Origin: Streptomyces sp. NRRL S-350 | GTDB taxonomy: Bacteria > Actinomycetota > Actinomycetes > Streptomycetales > Streptomycetaceae | Reading direction: 5' to 3' | Length of the DNA stretch: 64,000 nucleotides | Assembly (NCBI RefSeq): GCF_000719705.1 | Contig: NZ_JOHO01000009.1 | Coordinates: 62,001-126,000 of the forward strand | Part shown: positions 27,898 to 38,601 of the stretch, one piece after another | How the letters are laid out: each line of letters begins with the position of its first letter | Position numbering within the stretch: position 1 is the first letter of the stretch | The notes under the pieces: generated by a model | Database searches by the model: none | What the model was told of the DNA's origin: nothing | What the model saw: only the letters and a program-made list of their open reading frames with translations | Position numbers and translations under genes: made by a program

Positions 27898-28194
27898 AAA
27901 GTTCTCCACTGACACTTTTGTGTCAATTCCGCTTCGCATTCCGAACCGATTTCGGCACGCATTCCGGCCAGAACCGGCAACACACCAGACCGAAGGCCCA
28001 CGGGGTGTACCGCTGGGGAACCTCTCTTCGATACTCTGGCTTCGGCCGTGTGGCACATGCCCCGGGCCCGGCGCCGTCCGGGCCGCGCCGAACGACTGCG
28101 GCCGCCCGCCCCGGAAGGGGCCTGCGGCCCTTTCCCCCACCTCGCACCGACGACGCGCTCCGCGCCGCCCGATTTCCCCAGGAGAGTCCACCGC
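27898..28194 (+). promoter_or_regulatory. thrB upstream region with TGACAC inverted repeat
   Basis: Nearly 300 bases without a gene. TGACACTTTTGTGTCA (27910-27925) is a perfect 6-base inverted repeat with TTTT spacer; another half-site TGACACTT lies at 27857-27864 at the foot of the terminator. Further down, GATACTCT near 28030 is a plausible -10, followed by a long leader with a GC-rich stem around GGAAGGGGCC/GGCCCTTTCC before the thrB AGGAGA site. A regulator of thrB may bind the repeat; none is identified. Confidence 0.4.
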
Positions 28195-29133
28195 ATGGCC
28201 GGTCCTGCGTTCCGTGCCGCCGCCGTCCGGGTCCGGGTTCCCGCGACCAGCGCCAACCTCGGCCCCGGCTTCGACGCCTTCGGACTCGCGCTGGGTCTGT
28301 ACGACGACGTGGTCGTCCGGGTCTCCGACTCCGGCCTCGCCGTCGACATCGCCGGCGAGGGCGCCGAGACGCTGCCGCGCGACGAGCGCCACCTGCTGGT
28401 CCGCTCGATGCGCGCCGCCTTCGACCGGCTCGGCGGCCAGCCGCGCGGCCTCGAAGTGGTCTGCGCCAACCGCATACCGCACGGCCGGGGCCTCGGCTCC
28501 TCCTCCGCCGCCATCTGCGCCGGCATCGTGGCCGCCCGCGCCGTCACCATCGGCGGCCCGTCGGCACTGGACGACGACGCGCTGCTGGCCCTCGCCTCCG
28601 AGCTGGAGGGCCACCCGGACAACGTCGCGGCCTGCCTGCGCGGCAACTTCACCATCGCGTGGACGGACGAGGAGTCCGCCAAGGCGGTCGCCCTCGAGCC
28701 CTCCGAGCAGGTCGTCCCGATCGTGTTCGTCCCGGCCGGCGAGGTGCTCACCGAGACCGCCCGCGGCCTGCTGCCCAGGACCGTCCCGCTGTCCGACGCC
28801 GCGATCAACGCGGGCCGCTCCGCCCTGCTGGTGGAGGCCCTGACCCGCCGGCCCGAACTGCTCTTCGCCGCCACCGAGGACCGCCTGCACCAGGACTACC
28901 GGGCCTCCGCCATGCCGGACAGCGCCGCGCTGGTCGGCGTGCTGCGCGCCGAGGGCGTCCCCGCGGTCATCTCCGGGGCCGGCCCGACCGTCCTGGCGCT
29001 CACCGACGAGGCGGGCGCCGACAAGGTGCTCTCGTTCGCCGGGCACCACGGCCACGGCGGCGACCCGGCGTTCGCCGCGCACCGGCTGGACGTCGACCGC
29101 GCCGGGGCCGTGGTGCTCCCGCTGGACGTCTGA
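28195..29133 (+). CDS. thrB: Homoserine kinase
   Basis: 312 residues, GHMP kinase. Phosphorylates homoserine with ATP, giving the thrC substrate. N-terminal VRVPATSANLGPGFDAFGLA, ATP-binding GHMP motif RGLGSSSAAICAGIVAARA, C-terminal VISGAGPTVLAL. ATG with AGGAGA ten bases upstream. Separated from thrC by terminator and its own regulatory region, although the order hom-thrC-thrB is conserved. Confidence 0.95.
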   Translation: MAGPAFRAAAVRVRVPATSANLGPGFDAFGLALGLYDDVVVRVSDSGLAVDIAGEGAETLPRDERHLLVRSMRAAFDRLGGQPRGLEVVCANRIPHGRGLGSSSAAICAGIVAARAVTIGGPSALDDDALLALASELEGHPDNVAACLRGNFTIAWTDEESAKAVALEPSEQVVPIVFVPAGEVLTETARGLLPRTVPLSDAAINAGRSALLVEALTRRPELLFAATEDRLHQDYRASAMPDSAALVGVLRAEGVPAVISGAGPTVLALTDEAGADKVLSFAGHHGHGGDPAFAAHRLDVDRAGAVVLPLDV

Positions 29134-29721
29134 GCCGCCCGTACGGCCCGGCCCCGGCACCCCGCCGAGCCGGGCCCGCGGACACGATTGGCAAGCACCA
29201 GGCCGGGGAATGTCTGAGGGGGTCGGTAGTGTTAACCTCATTGCTGCACCAGGTGCCCTCCGGGGCTCGGTGCGCCGCGTCCCGATCCCAGCACTCCACT
29301 GCCGTGGAGTCCCGGCGATGCACGGGGCGACGATTCTCCGGGAGCCCACCGCAGCGCGTACGCAGCCTGCCTGCGCGACATGCGGCCGCATCCCGAAGCC
29401 GTGACGGCACCTGACTCCCACCCGCGGCCTCCCACCTTGAGGCCAGGACGGGCGGAGCGCGGGCCACCGTCACGCGACGGGGGCCCGGGATTCGCAGGCA
29501 GCGTGGGGGTTACGCCCTCAGGGGAGGTCGACACACGACCGGCCCACACGCCACTCAGCACCACCGTGCTTCATGCACCGCACCTCGCAGCCCTCCCTCG
29601 ACAGGCTCCCGCCGTTCGAGGGGATCACCGCCTCGGACCGACGCAGTCGAGCGTCGGTCAGGACAGCACAACCGGTCGCCGAGCCAGACAGGCCGACGTC
29701 CGCTCCAGGGAAGGACCCTTA
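29134..29721 (+). promoter_or_regulatory. Long rho promoter/leader region
   Basis: 588 bases with no supported gene. TAGTGT at 29227-29232 is a likely -10, which would give an mRNA leader of roughly 480 bases before the rho GTG. The leader is C-rich and G-poor in places (for example CCCACCCGCGGCCTCCCACC near 29420), the kind of sequence Rho binds. Rho genes elsewhere are autoregulated through their leaders, so self-termination here is a reasonable inference. Confidence 0.4.
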
Positions 29722-31845
<2,124 letters not shown>

Positions 31846-31867
31846 CCGTAGCCGGACGGCTGTCGAA

Positions 31868-31909
31868 GCACGGAACCCCGGATCGCGCGAGCGGTCCGGG
31901 GTTCCGTGC
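31868..31909 (+). terminator. Terminator after rho
   Basis: GCACGGAACCCCGGA (31868-31882) pairs perfectly over 15 bp with TCCGGGGTTCCGTGC (31895-31909). Confidence 0.85.
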
Positions 31910-31986
31910 GTCCGCGCCCGCTTTGTTCCAGAGTCGGGACATCTTGAGCGCGTTTGGATCATCTTGTCCGATTTACTCTGGACCGT

Positions 31987-33156
31987 ATGGCCGAGCACCA
32001 GAGGATCCCGAGTAGTCGCCGCAAGGTCCTGCGGACGGCCGCCTGCGCGTTCGTCGCGCTCGTCGTCCTCGGCGCCGGCGCGGCCGTCTACGCGTACGTC
32101 AAGCTCAACGGCAACATCAAGAGCGTCGACATCGACGGGCGCCTCGGCGACGCCCGGCCGCCGGCCGCCACCGACGGCTCCTTCAACATCCTGGTGCTGG
32201 GCTCCGACTCGCGGAACGGCGAGAACGGCGACCTGGCCGGCGGGAACACCGGCTACACCGCGCGCTCGGACACCGCGATGGTGGTGCACGTCAACCAGGC
32301 CCACTCGGGCGCCCAGATCGTCTCGATACCGCGCGACACCCTGGTCACCCGCCCCGACTGCACCGACGCGAGCGGCCGGACCGTCGCCGGGGCCAAGCGC
32401 GCGATGTACAACAGCGCCTTCGAGACGGGCGGCGCGGCCTGCGCGGTCAAGACCACCGAGCAGCTCACCGGGCTGCGGATGGACCACTACCTGCAGATCG
32501 ACTTCGCCGGCTTCGCCCGGGTCGTGGACGCGATAGGCGGCGCCACCGTGACCACCACGGTGGCCATCCACGACAAGGACAGCGGCCTCGACCTGCCGGC
32601 CGGGCAGCACCACCTCGACGGGCAGCAGGCGCTCGCCTTCGTCCGCACCCGGCACGGCGTCGGCGACGGCAGCGACCTCGGCCGGATCGAGCTGCAGAAG
32701 CAGATGGTGAAGTCGCTGCTCCAGCAGGCCGGCGGAGCGGGACTGTTCACCGACCCGGTCAAGGCGTGGTCACTCGGTGACACGGTGACCAAGAGCGTCA
32801 CCACCGACTCCGCGCTCGGCTCGGTGAACGCGCTGGTGGGGCTCGCCCAGGAGCTCAAGGGCATCGGGCCGGACCAGCTCGGCATGGTCACCCTGCCCGT
32901 GGCGGCCGCCCCCGGCGACCCGAACCGGGTGGTCGAGCAGCAGCCGCAGGCCGACCAGGTCTGGGCGGCGCTCAAGGCCGACCGGGCGTTCCCGCAGGCG
33001 GTCGTCACCGCGCAGCCGGAGAACCCCGCCCAGGCCGACCCCACGGCCACCCCGTCGACGTCCGCGAGGACCGCCGGGACGGGCGGAAGGCCGACCGCGA
33101 AGGCCACCGCGCACACCACCCCGAAGGCCGCCCCGAACCCGGCCACCGGTCGCTGA
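31987..33156 (+). CDS. LCP (LytR-CpsA-Psr) family cell-wall ligase
   Basis: 389 residues with a type II membrane anchor at about 18-42 (CAFVALVVLGAGAAVYAYVKL) and an extracytoplasmic LCP domain: FNILVLGSDSR, SDTAMVVHVN, IVSIPRDTLV with catalytic-site Arg/Asp, MYNSAFETGG, DFAGFARVVDAIGGATV and ALAFVRTRHGVGDGSDLGR. LCP enzymes move teichoic-acid-like or other glycopolymers from lipid carriers onto peptidoglycan. C-terminal ~50 residues are Thr/Pro/Ala-rich. TTACTCT at 31973-31979 lies seven bases before the ATG, so the message is probably leaderless. Confidence 0.92.
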   Translation: MAEHQRIPSSRRKVLRTAACAFVALVVLGAGAAVYAYVKLNGNIKSVDIDGRLGDARPPAATDGSFNILVLGSDSRNGENGDLAGGNTGYTARSDTAMVVHVNQAHSGAQIVSIPRDTLVTRPDCTDASGRTVAGAKRAMYNSAFETGGAACAVKTTEQLTGLRMDHYLQIDFAGFARVVDAIGGATVTTTVAIHDKDSGLDLPAGQHHLDGQQALAFVRTRHGVGDGSDLGRIELQKQMVKSLLQQAGGAGLFTDPVKAWSLGDTVTKSVTTDSALGSVNALVGLAQELKGIGPDQLGMVTLPVAAAPGDPNRVVEQQPQADQVWAALKADRAFPQAVVTAQPENPAQADPTATPSTSARTAGTGGRPTAKATAHTTPKAAPNPATGR

Positions 33157-33294
33157 GCGGAGCCCGGAATATCCGGGACCGGCCCCCGGTTTGGGAAGAT
33201 GCGGCCGGTCCTGGCAGACTGGTCCGTCGGTCCCGGTTCACGTGCGGCACTCCAGCCGCCGACCCGGTGCCCTCCCGAAACCTAGGAGAACCCC

Positions 33295-33516
33295 TTGAAG
33301 TCCAACGTTCACCCCGAGTACGTGGTCACGCGCGTGACCTGCACCTGCGGCGCCGAGTTCACCACCCGCTCGACCGAGACCAGTGGCGAGATCCGCGCCG
33401 AGGTCTGCTCGCAGTGCCACCCGTTCTACACCGGCAAGCAGAAGATCCTCGACACCGGTGGCCGCGTGGCCCGCTTCGAGGCCCGCTTCGGCAAGCAGCA
33501 CAGCGCGAAGGCCTAG
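33295..33516 (+). CDS. rpmE: 50S ribosomal protein L31, zinc form
   Basis: 73 residues from a TTG start with an AGGAGA site eight bases upstream. Zinc-binding Cys at 16, 18, 38 and 41 (TCTCG and [14 protein letters not shown]) mark the C+ form used under zinc sufficiency; the C- paralogue is usually elsewhere and Zur-controlled. C-terminus [13 protein letters not shown] is typical. Ends directly before a very long terminator. Confidence 0.95.
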   Translation: MKSNVHPEYVVTRVTCTCGAEFTTRSTETSGEIRAEVCSQCHPFYTGKQKILDTGGRVARFEARFGKQHSAKA

Positions 33517-33525
33517 CGCTCCCTC

Positions 33526-33582
33526 GGCGCCGGTTCCCGGCGCCCCCGTACTCGTATGTCGGGGGCGCCGGGGACCGGCGCC
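33526..33582. terminator. Very long GC hairpin after rpmE
   Basis: The arm 33526-33548 pairs with 33560-33582 over 23 consecutive base pairs (one G-T wobble), around an 11-base loop TACTCGTATGT. It separates rpmE from prfA; because prfA-prmC have no other obvious promoter, some read-through is likely. Confidence 0.85.
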
Positions 33583-33646
33583 GTTCGCGTCCCCCCACGC
33601 ACCGCCCACACCGCACCATCCGAGCCCCCGGGAAGAAGGCCACCCC

Positions 33647-34726
33647 ATGTTCGAGGCAGTCGAAGAGCTCCTCGTCGAGCACGCCGACCTCGAGAAGAGG
33701 CTGGCCGACCCGTCCGTCCACGCCGACCAGAACAACGCGCGCAAGCTGGCCAAGCGGTACGCCGAGCTGACCCCGATCACCCGGATCTACCGGCAGTGGC
33801 GGCAGGCCGGCGAGGACATCGAGGCCGCCCGCGAACTCGCCGTCGAGGACCCGGACTTCATCGCCGAGGTGAAGGACTCCGAGGCGCGCCGCGACGAACT
33901 CACCGAGGAGCTGCGGCTGCTGCTGGTGCCGCGCGACCCGAGTGACGACAAGGACGTCATCCTGGAGATCAAGGCGGGCGAGGGCGGCGAGGAGTCCGCG
34001 CTGTTCGCCGGCGACCTGCTGCGGATGTACCTGCGCTACGCGGAGCGGGTCGGCTGGAAGACCGAGATCATCGACTCCAACGAGTCCGACCTCGGCGGCT
34101 ACAAGGACGTCTCGGTGGCCGTGAAGACCAAGGGCGGCAGCACGGAGCCCGGCCAGGGCGTCTGGGCCCGGCTGAAGTACGAGGGCGGCGTGCACCGCGT
34201 GCAGCGCGTCCCCGCCACCGAGTCCCAGGGCCGCATCCACACCTCCGCGGCGGGCGTGCTGGTCACCCCCGAGGCGGAGGAGGTCGAGGTCGAGATCGTC
34301 GCCAACGACCTGCGGATCGACGTCTACCGCTCCTCCGGCCCCGGCGGCCAGTCGGTCAACACCACCGACTCGGCGGTCCGGATCACCCACCTGCCGACCG
34401 GTATCGTGGCGTCCTGCCAGAACGAGAAGAGCCAGCTGCAGAACAAGGAGCAGGCGATGCGCATCCTGCGTTCGCGGCTGCTGGCCGCCGCGCAGGAGGA
34501 GGCCGAGCGCGAGGCCTCGGACGCGCGCCGCAGCCAGGTCCGCACCGTGGACCGCTCCGAGCGGATCCGGACGTACAACTACCCCGAGAACCGCATCTCG
34601 GACCACCGCACGGGATTCAAGGCCTACAACCTGGACCAGGTCCTGGACGGCGACCTGAACCCGGTGATCCAGTCCTGCGTGGACAAGGACGCGGCGGCCA
34701 AGCTCGCCGCGGCCCAAGAGAACTGA
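33647..34726 (+). CDS. prfA: Peptide chain release factor 1
   Basis: 359 residues. Recognises UAA and UAG stops in the ribosome and triggers hydrolysis of the finished chain. Codon-recognition domain includes [17 protein letters not shown] (PxT motif region), and the catalytic GGQ is in [18 protein letters not shown]. Start ATG chosen because MFEAVEELL is the family start, with GGAAGAAGG upstream. The GGQ Gln is methylated by the product of the next gene, prmC, a conserved pairing. Confidence 0.96.
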   Translation: MFEAVEELLVEHADLEKRLADPSVHADQNNARKLAKRYAELTPITRIYRQWRQAGEDIEAARELAVEDPDFIAEVKDSEARRDELTEELRLLLVPRDPSDDKDVILEIKAGEGGEESALFAGDLLRMYLRYAERVGWKTEIIDSNESDLGGYKDVSVAVKTKGGSTEPGQGVWARLKYEGGVHRVQRVPATESQGRIHTSAAGVLVTPEAEEVEVEIVANDLRIDVYRSSGPGGQSVNTTDSAVRITHLPTGIVASCQNEKSQLQNKEQAMRILRSRLLAAAQEEAEREASDARRSQVRTVDRSERIRTYNYPENRISDHRTGFKAYNLDQVLDGDLNPVIQSCVDKDAAAKLAAAQEN

Positions 34727-34789
34727 GACCGGCGCGCCCCAGCCCACGTGCAGTCCGAAAGCCGGAGCGCAGAAAACGAGGTCGTACGG

Positions 34790-35656
34790 ATGAACCTGCT
34801 GCTCGCCGAGGTGGCCCAGGCCACCCAGCGGTTGGCCGCGGCCGGCGTGCCGTCGCCGCGCTTCGACGCGGAGGAACTCGCCGCCTACGTCCACAACGTC
34901 AAGCGCAGCCAGCTGCACACGGTGACGGACGCCGACTTCGACGCCCGCTACTGGGAGGCGGTCTCGCGCCGGGAAGCCCGCGAGCCGCTCCAGCACATCA
35001 CCGGGCGGGCGTTCTTCCGCTACCTCGAACTGGCGGTCGGCCCCGGGGTGTTCGTGCCCCGGCCGGAGACCGAGACGGTCGTCGAGTGGGCCATAGACGC
35101 CGTGCGCGACATGGACGTGGCCGAGCCGCTGGTGGTGGACCTGTGCTCCGGCTCCGGCGCGATCGCCCTCGCCCTGGCGCAGGAGCTGCCGCGCTCGACC
35201 GTCCACGCCTTCGAACTGGACGAGGGCGCGCTGGAGTACACCCGGCGCAACATCGAGGCCAGCCCGGACCGCGCCCGCGTCACCCTGCACGCCGGGGACG
35301 CCACCAGGGCCTTCGAGGACGACCGCTCCTGGGACGGCCGCTTCGACCTGGTCATCTCCAACCCGCCGTACATCCCGCTCACCGAGTGGGAGTACGTCGC
35401 GCCCGAGGCCCGCGACCACGACCCGCAGATGTCGCTGTTCTCCGGCGAGGACGGCCTGGACACCATCCGCGGCATCGAGCGGGTCGCCGCCAGGCTGCTG
35501 CGCCCGGGCGGCGCGGTGGTCATCGAGCACGCCGACCAGCAGGGCGGCCAGGTGCCGTGGATCTTCAACGAGGAACACGGCTGGACGGACACCGCCGACC
35601 ACCGCGACCTGAACAACCGGCCCCGCTTCACGACCGCCCGGAGGGCGGGGTCGTGA
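34790..35656 (+). CDS. prmC: Release factor glutamine methyltransferase
   Basis: 288 residues. SAM-dependent N5-methylation of the GGQ glutamine of RF1 and RF2. N-terminal helical domain, QHITGRAFFRYLELAVGPGV, SAM loop VVDLCSGSGAIALALAQELP and the catalytic NPPY in LVISNPPYIPL. The ATG giving MNLLLAEVAQATQRL was chosen by family start and an ACGAGG site; a GTG at 34748 is an alternative. It follows prfA by about 60 bases. Confidence 0.94.
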   Translation: MNLLLAEVAQATQRLAAAGVPSPRFDAEELAAYVHNVKRSQLHTVTDADFDARYWEAVSRREAREPLQHITGRAFFRYLELAVGPGVFVPRPETETVVEWAIDAVRDMDVAEPLVVDLCSGSGAIALALAQELPRSTVHAFELDEGALEYTRRNIEASPDRARVTLHAGDATRAFEDDRSWDGRFDLVISNPPYIPLTEWEYVAPEARDHDPQMSLFSGEDGLDTIRGIERVAARLLRPGGAVVIEHADQQGGQVPWIFNEEHGWTDTADHRDLNNRPRFTTARRAGS

Positions 35657-35701
35657 ACGGTCGGGCACTGTCATGAGCCACTCCGGAAGGGGACCGCACC
35701 G

Positions 35702-36349
35702 ATGAGCCGCCGCTACGACTGTGCCGATGCCGGGGACCGCGCCACCGGCCTGCGCGAGGCCGCTTCGGCGGTCCGCCGCGGCGAACTCGTCGTGCTGCCC
35801 ACCGACACCCTGTACGGGGTCGGCGCGGACGCCTTCTCCCCGGAGGCCGTCGGCGAGCTGATGACCGCCCGGGGCCGCGGCCGCACCACGCCCTCGCCCG
35901 TGCTGGTCGGCTCGCCGACCACGCTGCACGGCCTGGTCACGGACTTCTCCGAGCAGGCCTGGGAGCTGGTCGACGCGTTCTGGCCCGGTGGGCTCACCCT
36001 GGTCGCCCGGCACCAGCCTTCGCTGCGCTGGGACCTCGGCGAGACCCGCGGCACCGTCGCGGTCCGGATGCCGCTGCACCCGGTCGCCATCGAGCTGCTG
36101 AACGCGACCGGCCCGATGGCCGTCTCCAGTGCCAACCGGATCGGCGGGTCGTCCCCGGTGACCTGTGACGAGGCGCAGGCGCAGCTGGGCGACGCCGTCG
36201 CGGTCTACCTGGACGGCGGGTCGGCGGACCACACCGCCGCCTCGTCCATCGTCGACGTCACCGGCAAGGTCCCGGTCCTGCTGCGGGCGGGCGCGATCAG
36301 CGTCGAGCAGCTGAGGGAGGTCGTCCCCGACCTGGAGGCCGGCAGTTGA
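35702..36349 (+). CDS. tsaC: L-threonylcarbamoyladenylate synthase (Sua5/YciO/YrdC family)
   Basis: 215 residues, short form with only the YrdC domain. Makes threonylcarbamoyl-AMP from Thr, bicarbonate and ATP, the first step of tRNA t6A37 modification. Motifs LVVLPTDTLYGVGADAFS, FWPGGLTLVARH, VAVRMPLHP and the nucleotide-site MAVSSANRIGG. GGAAGGGG-type site before the ATG. Its TGA overlaps the TTG start of the next gene. Confidence 0.93.
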   Translation: MSRRYDCADAGDRATGLREAASAVRRGELVVLPTDTLYGVGADAFSPEAVGELMTARGRGRTTPSPVLVGSPTTLHGLVTDFSEQAWELVDAFWPGGLTLVARHQPSLRWDLGETRGTVAVRMPLHPVAIELLNATGPMAVSSANRIGGSSPVTCDEAQAQLGDAVAVYLDGGSADHTAASSIVDVTGKVPVLLRAGAISVEQLREVVPDLEAGS

Positions 36350-37023
36350 CGCCCACCGCCTCGCTCCACTCCGGGCCCGGCATAGCGCCGTACCTGAGCG
36401 TGGGCCCCAGGCCGCTGGACCACTTCCGGATCCTGTTCGTCTGCACCGGGAACATCTGCCGCTCGCCGATAGCCGAGCGGCTCACCCGGCGTGAGCTGGA
36501 CACCCGGCTGAGCCCCCGGGTGGCCGGGCGGATCCTGGTCGAGAGCGCCGGCACCTGGGGCCACGTGGGCGCGCCGATGGAGGACCACGCCGCGACGGTG
36601 CTCGACGAGTACGGCGCCGACAGCGGTGGCTTCACCGGCCGGGAGCTGCTGGACGAGCACGTGGTCGAGGCCGACCTGGTGCTCACCGCGACGCTGGACC
36701 ACCGCGCCCAGGTGATCTCGATGGGCCACGAGGCGGGCCTGCGCACGTTCACGCTGAAGGAGTTCACCCGCCTGGTGCGGACGATCGACCCGGGCACGCT
36801 GCCCGATCCCCGGCGCGGCGCGGACGTCACCGAGCGGGCCCGTGCGCTGGTCCGGGCGGCCGCCGCGCTGCGCGGCTGGCTGCTGGCGGCGACGCCGGAG
36901 TCGGACGAGCTGGATGACCCGTACGGGGCACCGATCGGCATGTTCCGCAACTGCGGCGAGGAGATATTCCACGCGGTCGACCCGGTGGTCACCGCGCTCA
37001 CGGGGGTCGCGGCGCGCCGCTGA
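36346..37023 (+). CDS. Low-molecular-weight protein tyrosine phosphatase
   Basis: 225 residues from a TTG overlapping the previous stop (TTGA); a GTG at 36400 would give a shorter protein starting VGPRPLDHFRI. The phosphatase P-loop is ILFVCTGNICRSPIAERL, with the nucleophilic Cys and Arg of CX5R intact, and the general-acid Asp is in LPDPRRG. In Streptomyces such enzymes affect secondary metabolism and exopolysaccharide control. Coupled to tsaC. The N-terminal ~25 residues are poorly conserved and the true start is uncertain. Confidence 0.85.
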   Translation: MTPTASLHSGPGIAPYLSVGPRPLDHFRILFVCTGNICRSPIAERLTRRELDTRLSPRVAGRILVESAGTWGHVGAPMEDHAATVLDEYGADSGGFTGRELLDEHVVEADLVLTATLDHRAQVISMGHEAGLRTFTLKEFTRLVRTIDPGTLPDPRRGADVTERARALVRAAAALRGWLLAATPESDELDDPYGAPIGMFRNCGEEIFHAVDPVVTALTGVAARR

Positions 37024-37140
37024 GGGCCGAACGGCCCCGTCCCGGCGGGCCGGGCGGCGGCAACGGTCCTACGCTGGTCGGACCGTCCCCCGGCCACCGG
37101 CTGGGAGGTGCCCCCACTCGCAGCGACCGGGAGCCCCGCC

Positions 37141-38421
37141 ATGACCGTCACCGATGCCGCGACCGGACCGACCACGACCCGGGGCCGCCCCCCGACGTCC
37201 GAGGCGCTGCACCGCGCCGATCCGCAGCTCGCGGACCTGCTGGCCGCGGAGGCCGAACGGCGGGCCGAGACCATCCAGCTGCTGGCGGGGGAGAACCTCA
37301 CCACCCCGGCCGTCCTGGCGGCCCTCACCGGCCCGCTGATCGACAAGTACGCCGAGGGCTACCCGGGCCGCCGGCACCACACCGGCTGTGCGCTGGCGGA
37401 CGCCGCCGAGCTGCTGGCGATCGACCGGGCCCGCGGGCTGTTCGCCGCCCCGCACGCCAACGTCCAGCCCCGGTCGGCGACTTCGGCGATGCTGGCGGCC
37501 TACGCGGCGCTGCTGCGGCCCGGCGACGGGGTGCTGGCGATGTCGCTGGAGCACGGCGGACACCTCAGCTGCGGCTCCCGGGCCAACTTCTCCGGCCGCT
37601 GGTTCGACTTCACCGGGTACGGCGTGCGCGAGGACGACGGGCTGATCGACCTCGACCAGGTGCGCGAACTGGCCCGGCGGCACCGCCCGAAGGCCATCGT
37701 CGCGGGGTCGATCTCCTACCCGCGGCACCCGGACTGGGCGGCGTTCCGGGAGATCGCCGACGAGGTGGACGCCTATCTGATCGCCTCCGTCGCGCAGACC
37801 ACCGGCCTGGTCGCGGCCGGGGTGGCGCCCTCCCCGGTGCCGTACGCGGACGTCACGGTGGCGGCCACCCACAAGCTGCTGCGCGGCCCGCGCGGCGGTC
37901 TGCTGCTGTGCACGGCGGAGCTGGCCGAGCGGGTCGACCGCGCGGTGTTCCCGTTCAGCCAGGGCGGCGCGGCGATGAACGAGGTGGCCGGCAAGGCGGT
38001 CGCCCTCGCGGAGGCCTCGACGGCCGACTACCGGGCGTACGCGCAGCGGACGGTGTCCGGGGCCCGGGCCCTGTCCGAGGGGCTCGCAGCGGCCGGTGTG
38101 CGCCCCCTGACGGGCGGTACCGACACCCACCTGGTGACGGCCGACGTGAGCCCGCTGGGCGTGAGCGGGGCGGAGGCCGAGCGGCGGTGCGCGGCGGCCG
38201 GTCTGCTGCTCGGCAAGTGCGCGCTGCCGTTCGACCCGGCGCCGGCCGCGGAGACCTCCGGGATCCGGCTGGGCACGGGCACGGTGACCAGCCAGGGGAT
38301 GGGCGAGGCGGAGCTGGCGGAGATCGCCGGGCTGATCGCGCGGGTGCTCGCCGACGGCGCCGTCGCCCCGGCCGCGGCCCGGGTCCGGGAGCTGGCCCGG
38401 GCCTTCGCCGGGCCGGCCTGA
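37141..38421 (+). CDS. GlyA-like paralogue with altered PLP site
   Basis: 426 residues with the serine hydroxymethyltransferase fold: IQLLAGENLTTPAVLAAL, KYAEGYPGRRHHTGC, HANVQPRSATSAM, EHGGHLSCGSRANFSGRWF and the Schiff-base segment ATHKLLRGPRGG with Lys245. Aligned to E. coli GlyA (constant offset of 16 in this region), the PLP-N1-binding Asp200 is Ser216 and His203 is Gln219 (LIASVAQTTGLV in place of the usual V-D-x-A-H); Tyr65 is His80. These are normally near-invariant, so ordinary SHMT activity is doubtful. A promoter -10 TACGCT lies at 37070-37075. Streptomycetes keep a second, canonical glyA elsewhere. Confidence 0.85.
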   Translation: MTVTDAATGPTTTRGRPPTSEALHRADPQLADLLAAEAERRAETIQLLAGENLTTPAVLAALTGPLIDKYAEGYPGRRHHTGCALADAAELLAIDRARGLFAAPHANVQPRSATSAMLAAYAALLRPGDGVLAMSLEHGGHLSCGSRANFSGRWFDFTGYGVREDDGLIDLDQVRELARRHRPKAIVAGSISYPRHPDWAAFREIADEVDAYLIASVAQTTGLVAAGVAPSPVPYADVTVAATHKLLRGPRGGLLLCTAELAERVDRAVFPFSQGGAAMNEVAGKAVALAEASTADYRAYAQRTVSGARALSEGLAAAGVRPLTGGTDTHLVTADVSPLGVSGAEAERRCAAAGLLLGKCALPFDPAPAAETSGIRLGTGTVTSQGMGEAELAEIAGLIARVLADGAVAPAAARVRELARAFAGPA

Positions 38422-38511
38422 GCGCGACCGTCCACGGGCATCCGGATCTCCTACCCGGGAGGGCGAACCGCGATGCACGTCCCGGGCGTCCGACTCAATA
38501 AGGTGTGTGCC

Positions 38512-38601
38512 GTGGCGACGCACCTCGAACCCCGGGAAGGCAGGGGAGTACCTTCGGTACTTCCCCGTTCGACAGTCATGCAGGAGGCCAGTGGTGCGTG
38601 A
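38512..38601 (+). CDS. Leaderless upstream ORF before the WecA-like gene
   Basis: GTG at 38512 lies seven bases after TAAGGT (38499-38504), the usual leaderless spacing. The 29-codon frame reads VATHLEPREGRGVPSVLPRS then TVMQEASGA and ends in a TGA at 38599-38601 that overlaps the start of the transferase gene. It contains a strong hairpin. The transferase ribosome site (CAGGAGG) lies inside the uORF, so its translation could control the downstream gene. No similarity to known leader peptides is recognised. Confidence 0.4.
   Translation: MATHLEPREGRGVPSVLPRSTVMQEASGA
38543..38566 (+). promoter_or_regulatory. Attenuator-like hairpin inside the upstream ORF
   Basis: GGGGAGTAC (38543-38551) pairs with GTACTTCCCC (38557-38566), one bulged T, around a CTTCG loop. 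It lies ~25 bases before the transferase start and may act as attenuator or stability element. Confidence 0.5.

Noticed and set aside
25330..29421. 1363-codon minus-strand frame over hom, thrC and thrB
   Set aside because: Mirror of strong coding regions in high-GC DNA; no motif, while the plus-strand genes are unambiguous.
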